Of a DNA stretch of 64,000 bases, positions 36,701-49,027 are shown in pieces (the stretch's first letter is position 1; each line of letters begins with the position of its first letter). A program made the position numbers and the translations under genes. The notes under the pieces were generated by a model. The model did no database searches. It had not been told where the DNA came from and was given only the letters and a program-made list of their open reading frames with translations. The DNA is taken from positions 1,582,335 to 1,646,334 of the forward strand of contig BCHH01000002.1 in NCBI GenBank assembly GCA_001599595.1, in the 5' to 3' direction. Origin of the DNA: Beverwykella pulmonaria. Its lineage: Eukaryota; Ascomycota; Dothideomycetes; Pleosporales; Melanommataceae.

Positions 36701-39465
36701 CCAGGGCGAACTTGAAGTTTGAGTTCCCTAAGGTTCCTGACTGGGACACCGAAGTCAAGCCGCTCAATGATGACCTGAAGGGTATGGTTGATCTTGAGAA
36801 GGTTGTCGTCGTGACTGGCTTTGCTGAAGTGGGCCCATGGGGTAACTCAAGGACCCGCTGGGAGATGGAAGCCCACGGCGAATTCTCTCTTGAAGGGTGT
36901 GTTGAGATGGCCTGGATCATGGGCCTCATCAGGAACCACAATGGTCCACTCAAGGGCAAGAGCTACTCTGGCTGGGTTGACGCTAAGACTGGCGACCCTG
37001 TTGACGATAAGGATGTCAAGTCGAAGTACGAGAAGCACATTCTAGACCACTCTGGCATTCGCCTGATCGAACCGGAACTGTTCAACGGCTACGACCCCAA
37101 CAAGAAGCAGCTTCTCCAGGAGATTCAAATCGAGGAGGACCTTGATCCATTCGAGGCCTCAAAGGAAACTGCAGATGAATTCAAGCGCCAGCACGGCGAT
37201 CATGTCGAGATCTTCGAAGTTCCCGACTCCGGCGAATACACTGTTCGACTAAGGAAGGGTGCCACTCTCCTCATCCCCAAGGCTCTGCGATTCGACCGCC
37301 TTGTTGCTGGCCAGATTCCCACTGGCTGGGATGCTAAGAAGTATGGCGTTCCAGACGACATCATCTCTCAGGTTGACCCAGTTACCCTCTTTGTCCTGGT
37401 TTCCACCGCAGAAGCCCTTCTCTCCAGCGGTATTACCGATCCGTATGAGTTCTACCAATATGTCCATCTGTCCGAGGTTGGCAACTGTATCGGTTCCGGT
37501 ATCGGTGGTACAACTGCCCTCCGGGGCATGTACAAGGACCGCTTCCTTGACAAGCCTCTTCAAAAGGACATTCTTCAGGAGTCATTCATCAATACTATGG
37601 GCGCCTGGGTCAACATGTTGCTCATGTCATCGACCGGTCCTATCAAGACTCCGGTTGGTGCTTGCGCTACTGCTGTGGAGTCCATTGATATTGGTTACGA
37701 CACCATTGTCGAGGGTAAGGCTCGCGTCTGCTTCGTCGGTGGGTTTGATGACTTCCAGGAGGAGGGTTCTTACGAATTCGCCAACATGAAGGCCACCAGC
37801 AATGCCGAGGACGAGTTCGCTCACGGCCGGACACCCAAGGAAATGTCTCGCCCGACCACCACAACCAGAAATGGTTTCATGGAGTCTCAAGGTTGCGGTA
37901 TGCAAGTCATCATGGATGCTAAGCTCGCCCTCGACATGGGTGTCCCCATCTACGGTATCCTCGGTTTCACCGCCACTGCCACTGACAAGATTGGTCGCTC
38001 TGTCCCTGCTCCTGGCAAGGGTGTTTTGACCACGGCTCGTGAGCTCCCATCCAAGTTCCCTTCACCTCTACTCGACATCAAGTATAGGAAGCGACAGATG
38101 GATCTCCGCCGCAAGCAAATTAAACAGTGGCACGAGGCAGAGTTCATCTACCTTCAGGAGGAGGTCGCTGCCATGAAGAATTCCGGCGAGTCTTTCAACG
38201 AGTCCGAGTACATGCAGGAGCGTGCTGCCCACATCGACCGCGAAGCCAAGCGACAGGAGAAGGATGCCCTTAACAGTCTAGGCAACAACTTCTGGAAGCA
38301 AGATCCACGCATTGCGCCTCTCCGCGGCGCCCTCGCAACCTGGGGCCTCACTGTCGACGATGTCGGTGTCGCCTCATTCCACGGCACCTCGACTGTTGCC
38401 AATGACAAGAACGAATCAGACGTCATCTGCCACCAGATGCGCCATCTCGGCCGTACTAAGGGCAATGCCCTACTCGGCATCTTCCAGAAGTACCTTACTG
38501 GTCATCCCAAAGGTGCTGCGGGTGCCTGGATGTTCAACGGCGGTCTGCAAGTGCTTAACTCTGGACTTGTCCCTGGTAACCGCAACGCCGACAACGTTGA
38601 CAAGATCATGGAGCAATTCGACTACATTGTCTATCCATCGCGCACCATTCAGACCGATGGCATCAAGGCCTTCTCCGTTACTTCGTTTGGTTTCGGGCAA
38701 AAGGGCGCTCAAGCGATCGGTATTCATCCTAAATACCTCTTTGCTACCCTTGACCATGCGCAATACGCCACGTACAAACAAAAGGTCGAGGCGCGCCAAA
38801 AGAAGGCGTACCGGTACTTCCACGACGGTCTCATCAATAACACCATGTTCCGTGCCAAGGACAAGGCGCCGTATGAGGATAACAAGATGGAACAAGTCTT
38901 CCTTAACCCCTCAGCTCGTGTCACACACGACAAGAAGAGCGACAAGTACTCGTACCCCAAGAAGATCATCGAGGCCCCTAAGAAGACCACGAAGACTGAG
39001 GAGACAAGGAAGATGGTCGAGAGCCTCGCGCAGGCTACCGTAACAGGTAACACCAAGATCGGCGTTGATGTTGAGAACATCAGCGCGATCAACATCGAAA
39101 ACGACACCTTTCTCGAGCGAAACTTTACGGCTCAAGAAATCGCCTACTGCCAGAAGGCAGGCAGCCCCCAAGCCAGCTTTACTGGCAAGTGGTCGGCTAA
39201 GGAGGCCGTCTTCAAGTCGCTGGGCGTTAAGGGCAAGGGTGCCGGTGCAGGGTTGAAAGAGATCGAGATAGTCAATGACGAGACGGGCGCGCCAACTGTC
39301 AAGGTATGCTTTACTCCCCATGTTCTTCAGAACTGGTAACTAATAATGATATAGCTTTCCGGTTTTGCGAAAGAAGAGGCGAAGAGAGTTGGATGTAAGA
39401 AGGTTAGCGTGAGCATTAGTCACTCTGAGGAGCAGGCAATTGCTGTCGCCGTTGCTTCCTTCTAG
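33776..39465 (+). CDS. FAS2: Fatty acid synthase subunit alpha
   Basis: Alpha chain of the type I synthase. Three exons (33776-34295, 34349-39303, 39355-39465) give 1861 aa. Order: N-terminal MPT completing segment ([20 protein letters not shown]); Ala/Pro-rich linker; acyl carrier domain with [17 protein letters not shown], Ser176 being the phosphopantetheine site and the first intron falling just before it; ketoreductase [20 protein letters not shown]; ketosynthase with [18 protein letters not shown] (Cys about 1279), [16 protein letters not shown] and [13 protein letters not shown]; and the C-terminal phosphopantetheine transferase [15 protein letters not shown] with [16 protein letters not shown]. 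The last exon ends [18 protein letters not shown]. All active-site residues are present. The retained transferase domain, the typical length and the head-to-head layout argue for the housekeeping enzyme, not a secondary-metabolite FAS. Confidence 0.97.
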
Positions 39466-41431
39466 ATGGGTTACAGTTAGAGGGATCTTATGATAGACAA
39501 GAGTTGGTTGTCTGAATACGAAGTACGGTTACGATGAATGGTGTGCTACTACAGTCACTAGATGGGGGGATTAAGTAGAGTGGGCTTCATTGTGCCTCAT
39601 ACAAAAGCATTGCCTCGGTCTTCTATTTATGAATAGTTTTGTAATATCTTATTTTTGGTCATCTTCTTGGATGATGGGATCGGCGGGCGTTTGACGGCTT
39701 TGCTCAGGAGGAGAGGGTAGCTTTCAAGAGAGGCACATCGTAGCAGTCTAATCTTAGGTCGGTAGACTATATATAGCTTATGACATTGTACTTTATGACT
39801 ATTAAGTTTCTGTGGATTGTCCTAAACACATTTCATATTGAACACAAGAACAAATGCGTAGACCCATTCGTCGGAGGCCGAATTGAGTTGACCGTATATG
39901 AGTGACCCACGGACCCATGCTAAACCGTAGTTCCCAACCCATTTCAACGGCCCGCGCTGAATCATAGGGGGCCCACTTCGGTTAATAGGGTGATAGATAC
40001 TAGTGATACGCACAACCGAACCACGGAAAGTGTGTCTATCAATCTGTTAGGCAAGACTAGAAGCATGTATTCACGCGGGAGATGAGCAAGGTAGAGATTT
40101 CATGTGGATGATCAAGGGGTAAGTAAAAGGTTTGATCGGTAACAAAAAAGAAGTGAAGCTGCATCCGTTATTCGAGACGGAGTTCTTTGAGATTTGTGGT
40201 CTGCTTTTCTGCCGCGAGGTTTGCATGGTTGGATGGAAATGTAAAGTTTTCCCTGTCTCCCCTACGGCAATCTACCACTTTCGCCATTCTATTCTACTTT
40301 CCTCCAGAGCATAGCCTGCCCCAGGCCACTGCGCAGAGGTTGATCACTCCTTTTCACCTGCTGCTAAAGTCACTTGTTTGTCTTCGAACTTCACCCACGT
40401 TCGAACTTTTTGTAGCTACACTGCTTCTCCGCAGTGCCCTCCATGATTTTCGCCCACACTCGTACCTCTCTTTCTTTCGGATGCATGGGAAACACATATT
40501 TATTTTCCTTTTTCTTGAACATTCGGGACGTTACCGCTATAATATGAGGTTTCGGGTCTGAGACAAATTCGAGTGCAGGCTCTCCATGCGTTCCAATCAG
40601 CGCACCAAACACGCACCTAAACCCCGTATTCATCATCATAGCATAGACAGAGTCTCACAGTCCCTTTAGAATTAATTTTTCGTTTTCCTTGACAGCTGCA
40701 ACGTGCATCGAGCCTAGGCGTTGTACTTGGCTAGCGGATCGGAGCTAGAATGTGGTGCCGAGGGCGACGTCGAGTCGGGTAGGGACTTTGTCTTTTCTTA
40801 GGCGCCTACGGGTGTGGATATGTAGTTCTCATGTGGCTCTCTCGGCGACGGGGATAGGAATGGTGAATGAGGTGGCAGGGGTTTCGCTGGGAGGGAGTGG
40901 CGAGTAGTGAGGGTAGGTGGACTTCTAGGTTGGTGTTCATGGAAAACAGGCAGATGGTGGGTAGAAATAGGATCGCTTTTGATGGCTGTTCTTTTGTGTT
41001 AGTGGATATGGAGAGGCGAATTCGTGGGGCTAGGTAGTAGAATCTGGGATTGATGTATGATATTAGTCTCTGGATGTCTTGTAAAGACTTATGTCCCTAT
41101 GTGCAAAATAATAAGCGCCGTGTGTACTTACCTTTGAGGTCGTGGGACGCGCTTCAGGCAGGGTTTTATGTAGACGTGTCTCTATGGCGACATCCTTAGT
41201 AGCCTTTCACTAAAGAAGCAAGTGCAATCTTTACCCAAATAGGAATGATCTTTCTCTGTTATATAGACCTGAAGCTAAAACTTGGGTATTTTACAAGGTT
41301 TTAGTGATCAGTCTGACCCGCAGCTAGGATGGGGATTTGATTGAGGTAGGCTGATCCCACTTGTGCCGATCGAAAACTTATTAATGAACACTTTGAGGAT
41401 TGATCTTGCTATATACGTCTTCAGAGCGATT
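39466..41431. other. Long convergent intergenic region
   Basis: About 2 kb between FAS alpha and the TFIIIC gene. The first 300 bases are probably the FAS alpha 3' region. A minus-strand coding-like relic is noted separately (40745-40940). I see no other gene. Confidence 0.4.
40745..40940 (-). pseudogene. Short coding-like relic, unknown
   Basis: From an ATG at 40940 the minus strand reads MNTNLEVHLPSLLATPS; in a neighbouring frame it continues ETPATSFTIPIPVAERAT, a TGA, then ELHIHTRRRLRKDKVPTRLD and VALGTTF before a TAG at 40747-40745. The composition and the run of sense codons around a single stop suggest a decayed C-terminal exon. No family recognised. Confidence 0.22.
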
Positions 41432-43924
41432 CTACACACCCAAATCCTCCACTCTCAGCAGCCCATCCCCCATCCCTGCCACCGCCCACGTCCCAAACCT
41501 CAAATTCGGATTCCATGCCACCACCGTAACTGCCGACGGCTCCTCAAATATCGTGACGTACTTTCCTCCCGCAGTAGGATGCGTTTCATACGGTTTAGGG
41601 AACGTCATGTTGACGCGCTGGACTTTGTAGCCCTCGGTGATGCGCGTCAGAGGTTGAGTGAGGATTTCGGGTGGGATCTTTGGTCCGGCTTTGCGAAGGG
41701 GGCTAGGGTTCGAAGTTGGGGAAGTTTGCTGCGCACTGCCTGATGCAGATTCGTTGTCTAGATTCATGGCCGGGGTGGAGGGCTGTGGCTCGTCGGCCAT
41801 CTCTTCATCCTCTTCCTCACCACTATCCACGTCCCTAATCTTCAGCAGCAGCTTATCCACACTCGGCCTCCACTCATGCTTGAACCATGTCTGTTGCCAC
41901 GGGATCTCCTTCTCATTCAACAGCCTTGCAATTGGATTGCTAGCCTGCACTGTCCCATCTACGGACCCTATCAAAATAGCCGGCTGCACGGGACTCGTTG
42001 CGCAGCACACGATAGAACTCTCAGACCGCATGCTGTATATGTTGGTGTAATACCGCCGTAGAGTGTTGCTGCGCAGCATATAATTGTCATCGGACATGAT
42101 GAAAGCTTGCGTTTGTTCATGCCAGGATTGTGTGAGGCAGAGACTGCGTCCGCGATTCGAAGAACACGTGTCTAGCAACGGCGAGCGTAGATCGATAAGT
42201 TTTGCGAAGCCGTCAGCGGTCGTGTACGAGACGAAGTTCGGGCGAGACGGGTAACCTGAGGATAAGCTCAGTATGTAGGTATCTGCTACCTGCTTGTAGA
42301 ACCATGGCCGCGGGTTGTGGTATTCGGCCGCGGGGGGATGGAGCGTTTCGGGGCGAGAGAGGGTCCAGATTGCAAGGGCGCCAGATGCGGTGGCCACTGC
42401 GAGGGAGGTTGTAGAGAGCCAGTGGATACATGTGGGGATTGTTTGGGGGATTTGGGCTTCGAATGCGGCGCCGGTGTAATGAATGGCTTGAGTTTCGAAA
42501 GCATTGAGATCTGGCTTTACGTAGGAGATGTCGAGAATTCGTACTCGCCCATCGGACCAGAATCCTGCGAGAAGCCCAAGGTGGATGGTGTTTCCTTCAT
42601 CTGGAGACTCTGTGACAGCAAGAGGGCACCATCTAAAGCGCTTTGGCGCACCCCAATCCGTGCAAATGACCAGTTCAAGCCTTGGTGGCTTCACCGGATC
42701 AACATCGTCTTTCTCGGTAGAATCAAATGCCCAGATTTGGATTGACGCCGGGAACTTCTCTGTTGCTGAGAAAGCTGGAGCTTGGGGATTCTCCAGAGGC
42801 TTGTATTTGCGTCCAGTGGTGTTTACCTGCTCGACGGCGACAGCGAGGTACTGAGTGCTTCCTTCCTCATTCGGAGCCCACTGTGCCTCCTGAATTTTGG
42901 AGCCAAGGTTGAAGACCCAACCCCGTCGACCTTCTTTCGCAATGAACGGCGTTGCAGTGCTTAGAGACGACCCCTTCTTCATCTTGTAAAGCAGCGGATC
43001 GTTGAACTGACCCATGAGCACATTCATAGACGCCGGCCCCGAGTTGGCCATATACCTCTCACGCACCTCCTTGCTTAATGCCTCCGTCCTCTGCCCCTCC
43101 GCAAATCTCGCTTTCCCAACTCCCTCATACCACTCTTTCACACTCTTAATCTCTCTTTTCCTTGCCCCCTCAGGTATATGAAACGATCTTCTCAGACTAC
43201 CATCCGCACGACTCGGCAGCGTCTCCTGATGGTCCCAGTGATCTCTCGTCTGTATAATAGGCATCAAGTCTTTATTCGTCGGGCCAAATAAATCTTTCAG
43301 TCTAACCTCTAGACCGCCGCCTCTGCCAAACTGTTCCACTCCTCTTGCGTGTACCTTCTCAAGGCCCCTAGCATGCGCTTTCGTGGCAGCGATAGGTGTT
43401 TGAGGCTGCTGAGACTTCACTTTGAACCCTGGGGTTAGGATATGCACATTCGAGCCCGCACGACGATGTGGTTTCTTTTTTCCATCGCCTGGGCTGACGC
43501 TCCGGGGCTCATTTGCGTTTTCTTCGTCCGAATAGTCGACCTCGATGATCTTTTCTCCGCGAGGCACAATGTCATCTTCAATCAGCGTTTCACTCGGTCT
43601 AGGGCCGTCAAAATGAAACTCCTCTCCATCTTCTTCGACCTCATCCTCGAGCAAATCATCATCCGGATCCTCGTCCCCTTCGTCAGGCATAAAGACGTCA
43701 CAGTCCTCCTCATCGTCTTCAGTCTCTTCCTCGCTCGCCTCCGGATCCGGGGTCCCCGCCGCACTGTCCTCAGAATCAAAGGTGGGAAACGCTTCGTCGA
43801 CGCAATACGATTTGAGCGGTCCTCTGTGCGATTCCCGCCGTTTTCTTGCTGTCAGATTTATATTAGCATAAATTTCGTTTCGGCAATGGCAATGTGCGAA
43901 GAGTTATCTACCTGCTTCTGCCAT
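41432..43924 (-). CDS. TFIIIC subunit with WD40 fold (Tfc6/Sfc6-like)
   Basis: Probable tau-60/Sfc6-type subunit of TFIIIC, which binds the B box of tRNA genes for RNA polymerase III. A 13-nt first exon (43924-43912, MAEA) and a long exon (43848-41432) give 809 aa. Residues 20-150 are very acidic (EEETEDDEEDCDVFMPDEGD). A conserved middle part follows: RLKDLFGPTNKDLMPIIQTR, ETLPSRADGSLRRSFHIPEG, VKEWYEGVGKARFAEGQ. The C-terminal half holds WD-like blades: VFNLGSKIQEAQWAPN, LLAGFWSDGRVRILDISYVK, IHWLSTTSLAVATASGALAI, ILIGSVDGTVQASNPIARLL and VAGMGDGLLRVEDLGV. The name rests on overall resemblance, and another WD40 protein is possible. The splice of the tiny exon is inferred from a clean frame. 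Confidence 0.72.
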
Positions 43925-45639
43925 CTTTGCTAAAAGCTTGGCAAACCGAGATACGGAGAGCAACGGGTGAGAAGGAGTTGCAGCAAGCGTAGAAAGCCTC
44001 CTAGTGGTGGATAAGTAGAATTTAGGGCCTGAGCAAAAACTCGTGCTGATGGAGTCCGCAACGTGAAAAAAGTGTTTGGAAGAAGATTTAACGAGAGTAT
44101 GAAGGCCCAATAAAGCGTCTGCACTATGCCATCGTGTCTCCCCGTCTTGCATATACTGTGCGGTAAGTGGTCGATTGGCGCGTGAGGTAGCTAGTCGCGG
44201 GTGTTCCCTAAAGGTACAAAGCAGAGTAGAATTGAAGATTAAACCAGCCCCGCGTATTCGCCGCGCTATTTTACCCCGCCTTCCTTAATTACGGCTGCCT
44301 GCTTCTTAGCTTTTAAAAAATTCCAGTGTATATGTTACAATATTCAGCAACAAGCCGTGAATCAACACAGAATACGGTGGTATGGTCAAATAGTGCTATG
44401 TTTGAATATGGTAGAATGTACTAGTGTTAAACCTCAGGCCAAATCTCCTGCGTTGGTTTCGGATTTCGTTTTCTTGAATAGAGGTTACAAAGCATCACGC
44501 GAGTAGGCTTGTAGTGGTTATTCGATGTGGCGCTAGCAAGCAAGGGACCTGGTCTGCCTAAATAGGCAGAGCAGGATTGCTGCCAAGCGGGTGAATGACT
44601 GGTGAGTCCTTATTGACAACAATCAAGAATTAGCAAGCATCAAAACATAATGCGGCTTCTAGAAACAAACAGTATGTCAATAGTTACGCCTGCAGCTTAG
44701 GCTGCGTAAGCGGAGCTCAGTGCCGCTGGAACAGTGGACGACGTCACCGCACTGCCGCTTGCCTGAACGGCACCTCGATTCTGAGCGCCCGCTTGACCTA
44801 TCCTGTTGCCCAGCTTCGCCGATATCCCATCAGCTTGGTATCGTTGATATTTTTGAGCTCGCCGCTGAGCCCCTTCCTCGACTTCACCGTCTCCTCACCT
44901 CGCTGATGCATATCTCCATTCGAGACGAACGGATACAAGATATTGGAAAGGTGTTATTGAAGTTGTAGATCAATATGATGGAAACACCCGGCGGCGGCGC
45001 AACACTCGGGCCGCCTTAAGACGGCTTTTGGATAAGCTTGAGCGACTTTGCACTGACGAGATTCCAGGTTAGATCAGTGGTACGCAGGTCAAAGCTAAAA
45101 ATGTTGAAGACATTGACGCCTGCCCAGGCCGGTTTTCCATTCCACCCATATTTGCGTTGTTCGTGTTGTAGCTATGTCGTCTGCGATGGTAGTCAAGTAA
45201 AAAGAGGCTGAGGCGTACGAGGATAAGGAGCTGCGCGCTGCGTCAAAGGGAAGTTGTGAGTGAGGTGGTGAATTAGGTAATCTTATTCCGCAGTGAATGA
45301 GGGTCGCGTCAAGGTTTTGAACGCCATCTTCGCGAGGAAAGAGATATAAGCAGATGCAGATGGTTTGGCGAGCGCGCTGATTGTGAGGTAGAGCCGAGTT
45401 GAAAAGGGGCGATGTTAGCTTCTTAAGATGGTGGTGGTCTCGCGCCGATTGACCACTCTTTCGAACAGTGTCACGCTAGGACCAATGAGGTAATTGTTGC
45501 TAACCGTTGGACCTTGCTACTGTTTGGCCGATCCTCATAGAGGCAGGCACTAAATCTTGTCCGTCAATATAATTGATCCCACTCAATAGCCCGGAATCTT
45601 TCCACCTTTACTCTTCAAGTCCGCGTTCAGGTATTTCAG
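43925..45639. other. Repeat-like, gene-poor stretch
   Basis: Coding-like scraps appear in shifting frames (near 44720-45060: IRDERIQDIGKVLLKL, then in another frame NTRAALRRLLDKLERLCTDE) but stops break them. Probably old gene or transposon debris; no intact gene. Confidence 0.3.
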
Positions 45640-45960
45640 CTGCGGAATGCAAAGTATATAGACGACATCCTGAAACAGATATTCTGCTCACGCATGGACC
45701 ACGTAAATATGGCAGAGTAGGTGTTCAACTATCTCACCCCTCTCATAGAAGAAAAATTAAACGGCTTTGGCAGACATAACGGCTTGGATATGTATCTGAT
45801 CGACATTGAAGACCCAGCGGCACCAGTTGAGTCTAAGGTACTAAGATCATTCGAGTTTCTACGGATATGGAAGCTGCAGATCATAGATTATGCTCTCGCT
45901 TGGAAGTCGCCTATTGAGCATCGTAAGGCTGCCATACACAAGAGCCGTCGCATAGCGGTA
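45640..45960 (+). pseudogene. Gene fragment with internal stop, unknown
   Basis: The plus strand reads AKYIDDILKQIFCSRMDHVN, MAE, an in-frame TAG at 45718-45720, then VFNYLTPLIEEKLNGFGRHN, GLDMYLIDIEDPAAPVESKV and LRSFEFLRIWKLQIIDYALA. The same frame on both sides of the stop points to a single point mutation in a once functional gene. I do not recognise the family. It precedes the membrane-protein pseudogene and could be its N-terminal part or a neighbour. Confidence 0.35.
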
Positions 45961-45989
45961 TGTCACACCCTACTTTATTTGATTCTCCT

Positions 45990-47690
45990 GGATGTGGCGA
46001 TAACGGTCATGACTCTCAACTGGACCAAACATTATATTGGGCTAATATTCTCGTATTCCACGAGATTCTTATGCATGCGTTTATCGGCGAAGTCCTATTG
46101 TATGTCATCCGTACCCAGGCTGTTGAAGATTATGTCCCGTTAGGCACTATCTTGGTTGCGTTGCAAATTCTCAGACATCATACCTACGGTCGTTGGGGTT
46201 CGTATTGATAGTTCGTTGTGGGGCACTTTCGGTTTGACCAAGGTCACGTTCGTTGTTTTGATTCCCCTCCTTATTTTCATGACAATGGTTGTTGGGCCTT
46301 TGAGTGCCGTGCTCATGATACCACGTCCCACTTTGCTCAACGCTGTGCATTCTGCCATACGTTATGGCGACCCCTACGATGCACTGTCCCCTACTCAAAT
46401 GCATGGGCCGTTCAACTTTAAGGTGTGAATTCCCCCAGCTAAGTCTGGTACATAAACTACGCCCCAGCACAACTACAGACCTCCGTAGTTTTAACAGCGG
46501 ATTCGATTTTTACAGCGCTTCAAATCTCATGGGGCCAGTATCTCAAACTTTTACCGATTACTGGGATTATAACGTTTGGCGCGCCTTTCGTTACAGTGCA
46601 AACGGCGCCATGTTCCGACTTCTAGCCCCCGTCTCTCAAATGTTACCATATCAATCCGGTTTCCACATTCACTAGTCGTGACTAGATGCACACTGGTACA
46701 ATCGAGTTGGGATAGATTCGCTTAAGGTTCTCCACAGCCGTATATCTAAGCTCATGGGACCGTATAAGATTTACTTCCAACACTCTACGACCTCTTAGAG
46801 ACGCACCTAGGGCCTGACCAAATGGATACTATTCGCCTCGATTCCGTGCAACCATTTTGGATGCCATTCCCCGAGACAGGATCATCGTCACTCATTGGAG
46901 TTTTCCCTACACTTTGTGAAAAATGAATACCGGTTCAAAATAATACGAAATTATGTACCCTCCCTGAAATGTTCACTGGTGAGTGCCGTAACCCAACAGA
47001 AATCTGTTTTCGGTTGCCGGTTCGCACAATATCCGCATTTTGGTTTTCAGAAGTTACACTGCAATCCACCCCAAGGCCCCACTTGCATATAACGAGGAGA
47101 CATCAATAGCAAGTTTTCCTTCGGTTTTGGATGTGGGATTCGACCTTTCCCACTATGATACCCCCATTATCATAAACATTAGTGGAATACCGTACTCTAA
47201 AGCCTTCCCCAACCTGGGTGAGGTTCCTATCGGGCCAAAGTTTGCGTTTATATTTGCAATGATGAGACGGTGTGTTCTATAAAGGAAATGACACCGTGGG
47301 CAATTGTGTCACTTCTGACTACTTCGAAACGAAACAATATGGCTTCGGATTCGAAGTATCATCAACGACCATCCGACTTTCCCTCACTGTCATAACAGCC
47401 TACTTCTTAGTTATCTTCGGCTATCTAACCTACATCCTCATCACAGGACTTGCATCCATGGTATGAATCTCGGCGATGGAGTTCGTCGTGCTCGCTCTGC
47501 AGTCGAAAACCCCGGGTCACCTGGGCCACTCGTCTGTCGGCATCAACTCTCTCGAGATGTATCAACAGACCGTGAGTGCAAGGGTCAACAGCAGTGATGA
47601 AGTTGAGCTTCTTTTTGCTCGTAATAGCAATATTGGTGCGAGGTGCTTAAGGTTGTATCGAATAAGGCATAATTATTGAGATCCCTATAC
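45990..47690 (+). pseudogene. Decayed fungal polytopic membrane protein gene
   Basis: Scattered frames match, in order, a common family of uncharacterised fungal membrane proteins: WANILVFHEILMHAFIGEVL; YVPLGTILVALQ; a frame change near 46160; WGTFGLTKVTFVVLIPLLIF; VVGPLSAVLMIPR (the usual VGPSSAIAMIPR block); later SLTVITAYFLVIFGYLTYIL; then SAMEFVVLALQSKTPGHLGH and a final VELLF. The gene has several frameshifts and stops, so it cannot make the full protein. Its 3' end lies about 120 bases before the Tc1 insertion, so the transposon may have landed in its tail or just after it. The function of the family is unknown. Confidence 0.6.
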
Positions 47691-47813
47691 AGGATTATTT
47701 AGCGTCACGGAAAATTACTCATCGACTATCAATGTCTGTTACCCTGAAACCGCCCTTACCGAGCATATATGGCTAAGCCTCGCATCCATACCCGTTGTGC
47801 AGGGGTGCAAGTA

Positions 47814-47871
47814 CACCCTCCACCCATGAACAGACTGTTAGCGTCGCACGGTCTTTGGCCCGTGCATAGAA
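47814..47871 (+). repeat. Left terminal inverted repeat of the Tc1 element
   Basis: Matches the inverse of 51847-51913 over its outer about 30 bases and again at its inner end (GGCCCGTGCATAGAA), with a diverged middle. Confidence 0.8.
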
Positions 47872-47902
47872 GTTGCATAAAGAAATTACACAAGTTTATA
47901 TA

Positions 47903-49027
47903 ACGTACTTCACAAGCGAAGTGTCCACACAAGCGAGGTGTCCACCCCACTAACTTTTTGCAGCGCGTCACCTATCAACTACTATAGCTCAACCAACTAC
48001 TACTCAATTGCCCTGAAATAAAGCAGATATAATCCTTGATACCTCATCTATTAACTAGGCCCAAAATGCATCTAAGCAACGCGCTGCCTCAACATTTAAT
48101 GTCTCTTAATTGACCCTCCGCAAACAACGCGCCGGTATTGCTGCACAATCTAATTGTAAGCCTAATTCAAAGAAGCTCACCAAGCTAGAAGAGGAGGTGA
48201 TTGTTAGGCATATACTAGACCTGGCTTTACAGGGATTTCCGCCTACCCTTAACGCTGTGCAACATATAGCTAATAATTAACTATGTTACCAAGCTTAAGT
48301 TCTTACCTGCCTTTAAGGCAGCCTTTATGCGGGCACTTACTGCAGACAACATTTAAGCAAGCTTTTAAGGTGCTNGCTTAATTCCATTTAATCTAGATAC
48401 AGTACTTTTACAACTTGATGTGGTAGTTTGTACGCAATTACTACTAGCACTACTAGAACCTCTCTAGGAGTCTCAAACACCTAGCAACGCTTGCAAGCTA
48501 GACACTNAGTCAACTCTAGTCTGTGAGAGGATTCAAAGACATTAGAATTCTTTACCTTTATCAATTTTCTAGTTGCTTAATAGGCCTACTAGGGGCACAA
48601 AGGCAACAACGCATTTAATAGTCTTATTGCGCAATTATGTCTCTACCCTTTAAGAGGCTAATAAGCTTGCTACAAAGCGTTGGGAGCATAAAAAGAAGCA
48701 GATCTAGAAGCAAGGGAACTTAATAGTAGGGAATGGGGCAGAAATAGCTGCTTAAATTAACGCTAAGCAGCAACTAGAGCACAAAAGGTGTCAAGATATA
48801 GAGCAATCAGGTGCTGGTCAACAGGCTGTAATTTGCTGTAGCGGCTGCACAGAGCCTAGGAAAAACTCACATGCATGCAAGAAAGATACTATAGACACTA
48901 CTTAATTGTAAATATCAGCTATATTAATAGTATTCCAATGCGTTGTTGAATTACGTTNTTGCGGAGGTGGTGAGAGCTGGTGGGGTGGACACTTCGCTTG
49001 TGTGGACACCTCGCTTGTGAAGTACGT
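47903..49027. mobile_element. Nested pogo-like TIR element, 1125 bp
   Basis: It has 47-bp terminal inverted repeats (47903-47949 and 48981-49027), identical at 45 of 47 positions, starting ACGTACTTC and flanked by TA on both sides. Each TIR contains two tandem copies of the 17-mer CACAAGCGARGTGTCCA. Inside, 48158-48276 reads KPNSKKLTKLEEEVIVRHIL then DLALQGFPPTLNAVQHIANN, matching the N-terminal helix-turn-helix part of fungal pogo/DDE1 transposases. No other intact coding remains. The three N positions of the window (48375, 48507, 48958) are all here. Confidence 0.8.

Noticed and set aside
25928..39465. FAS pair as a secondary-metabolite synthase (aflatoxin-type HexA/HexB)
   Set aside because: No polyketide synthase or pathway genes nearby, full-length domains including the phosphopantetheine transferase, and the usual primary head-to-head layout.
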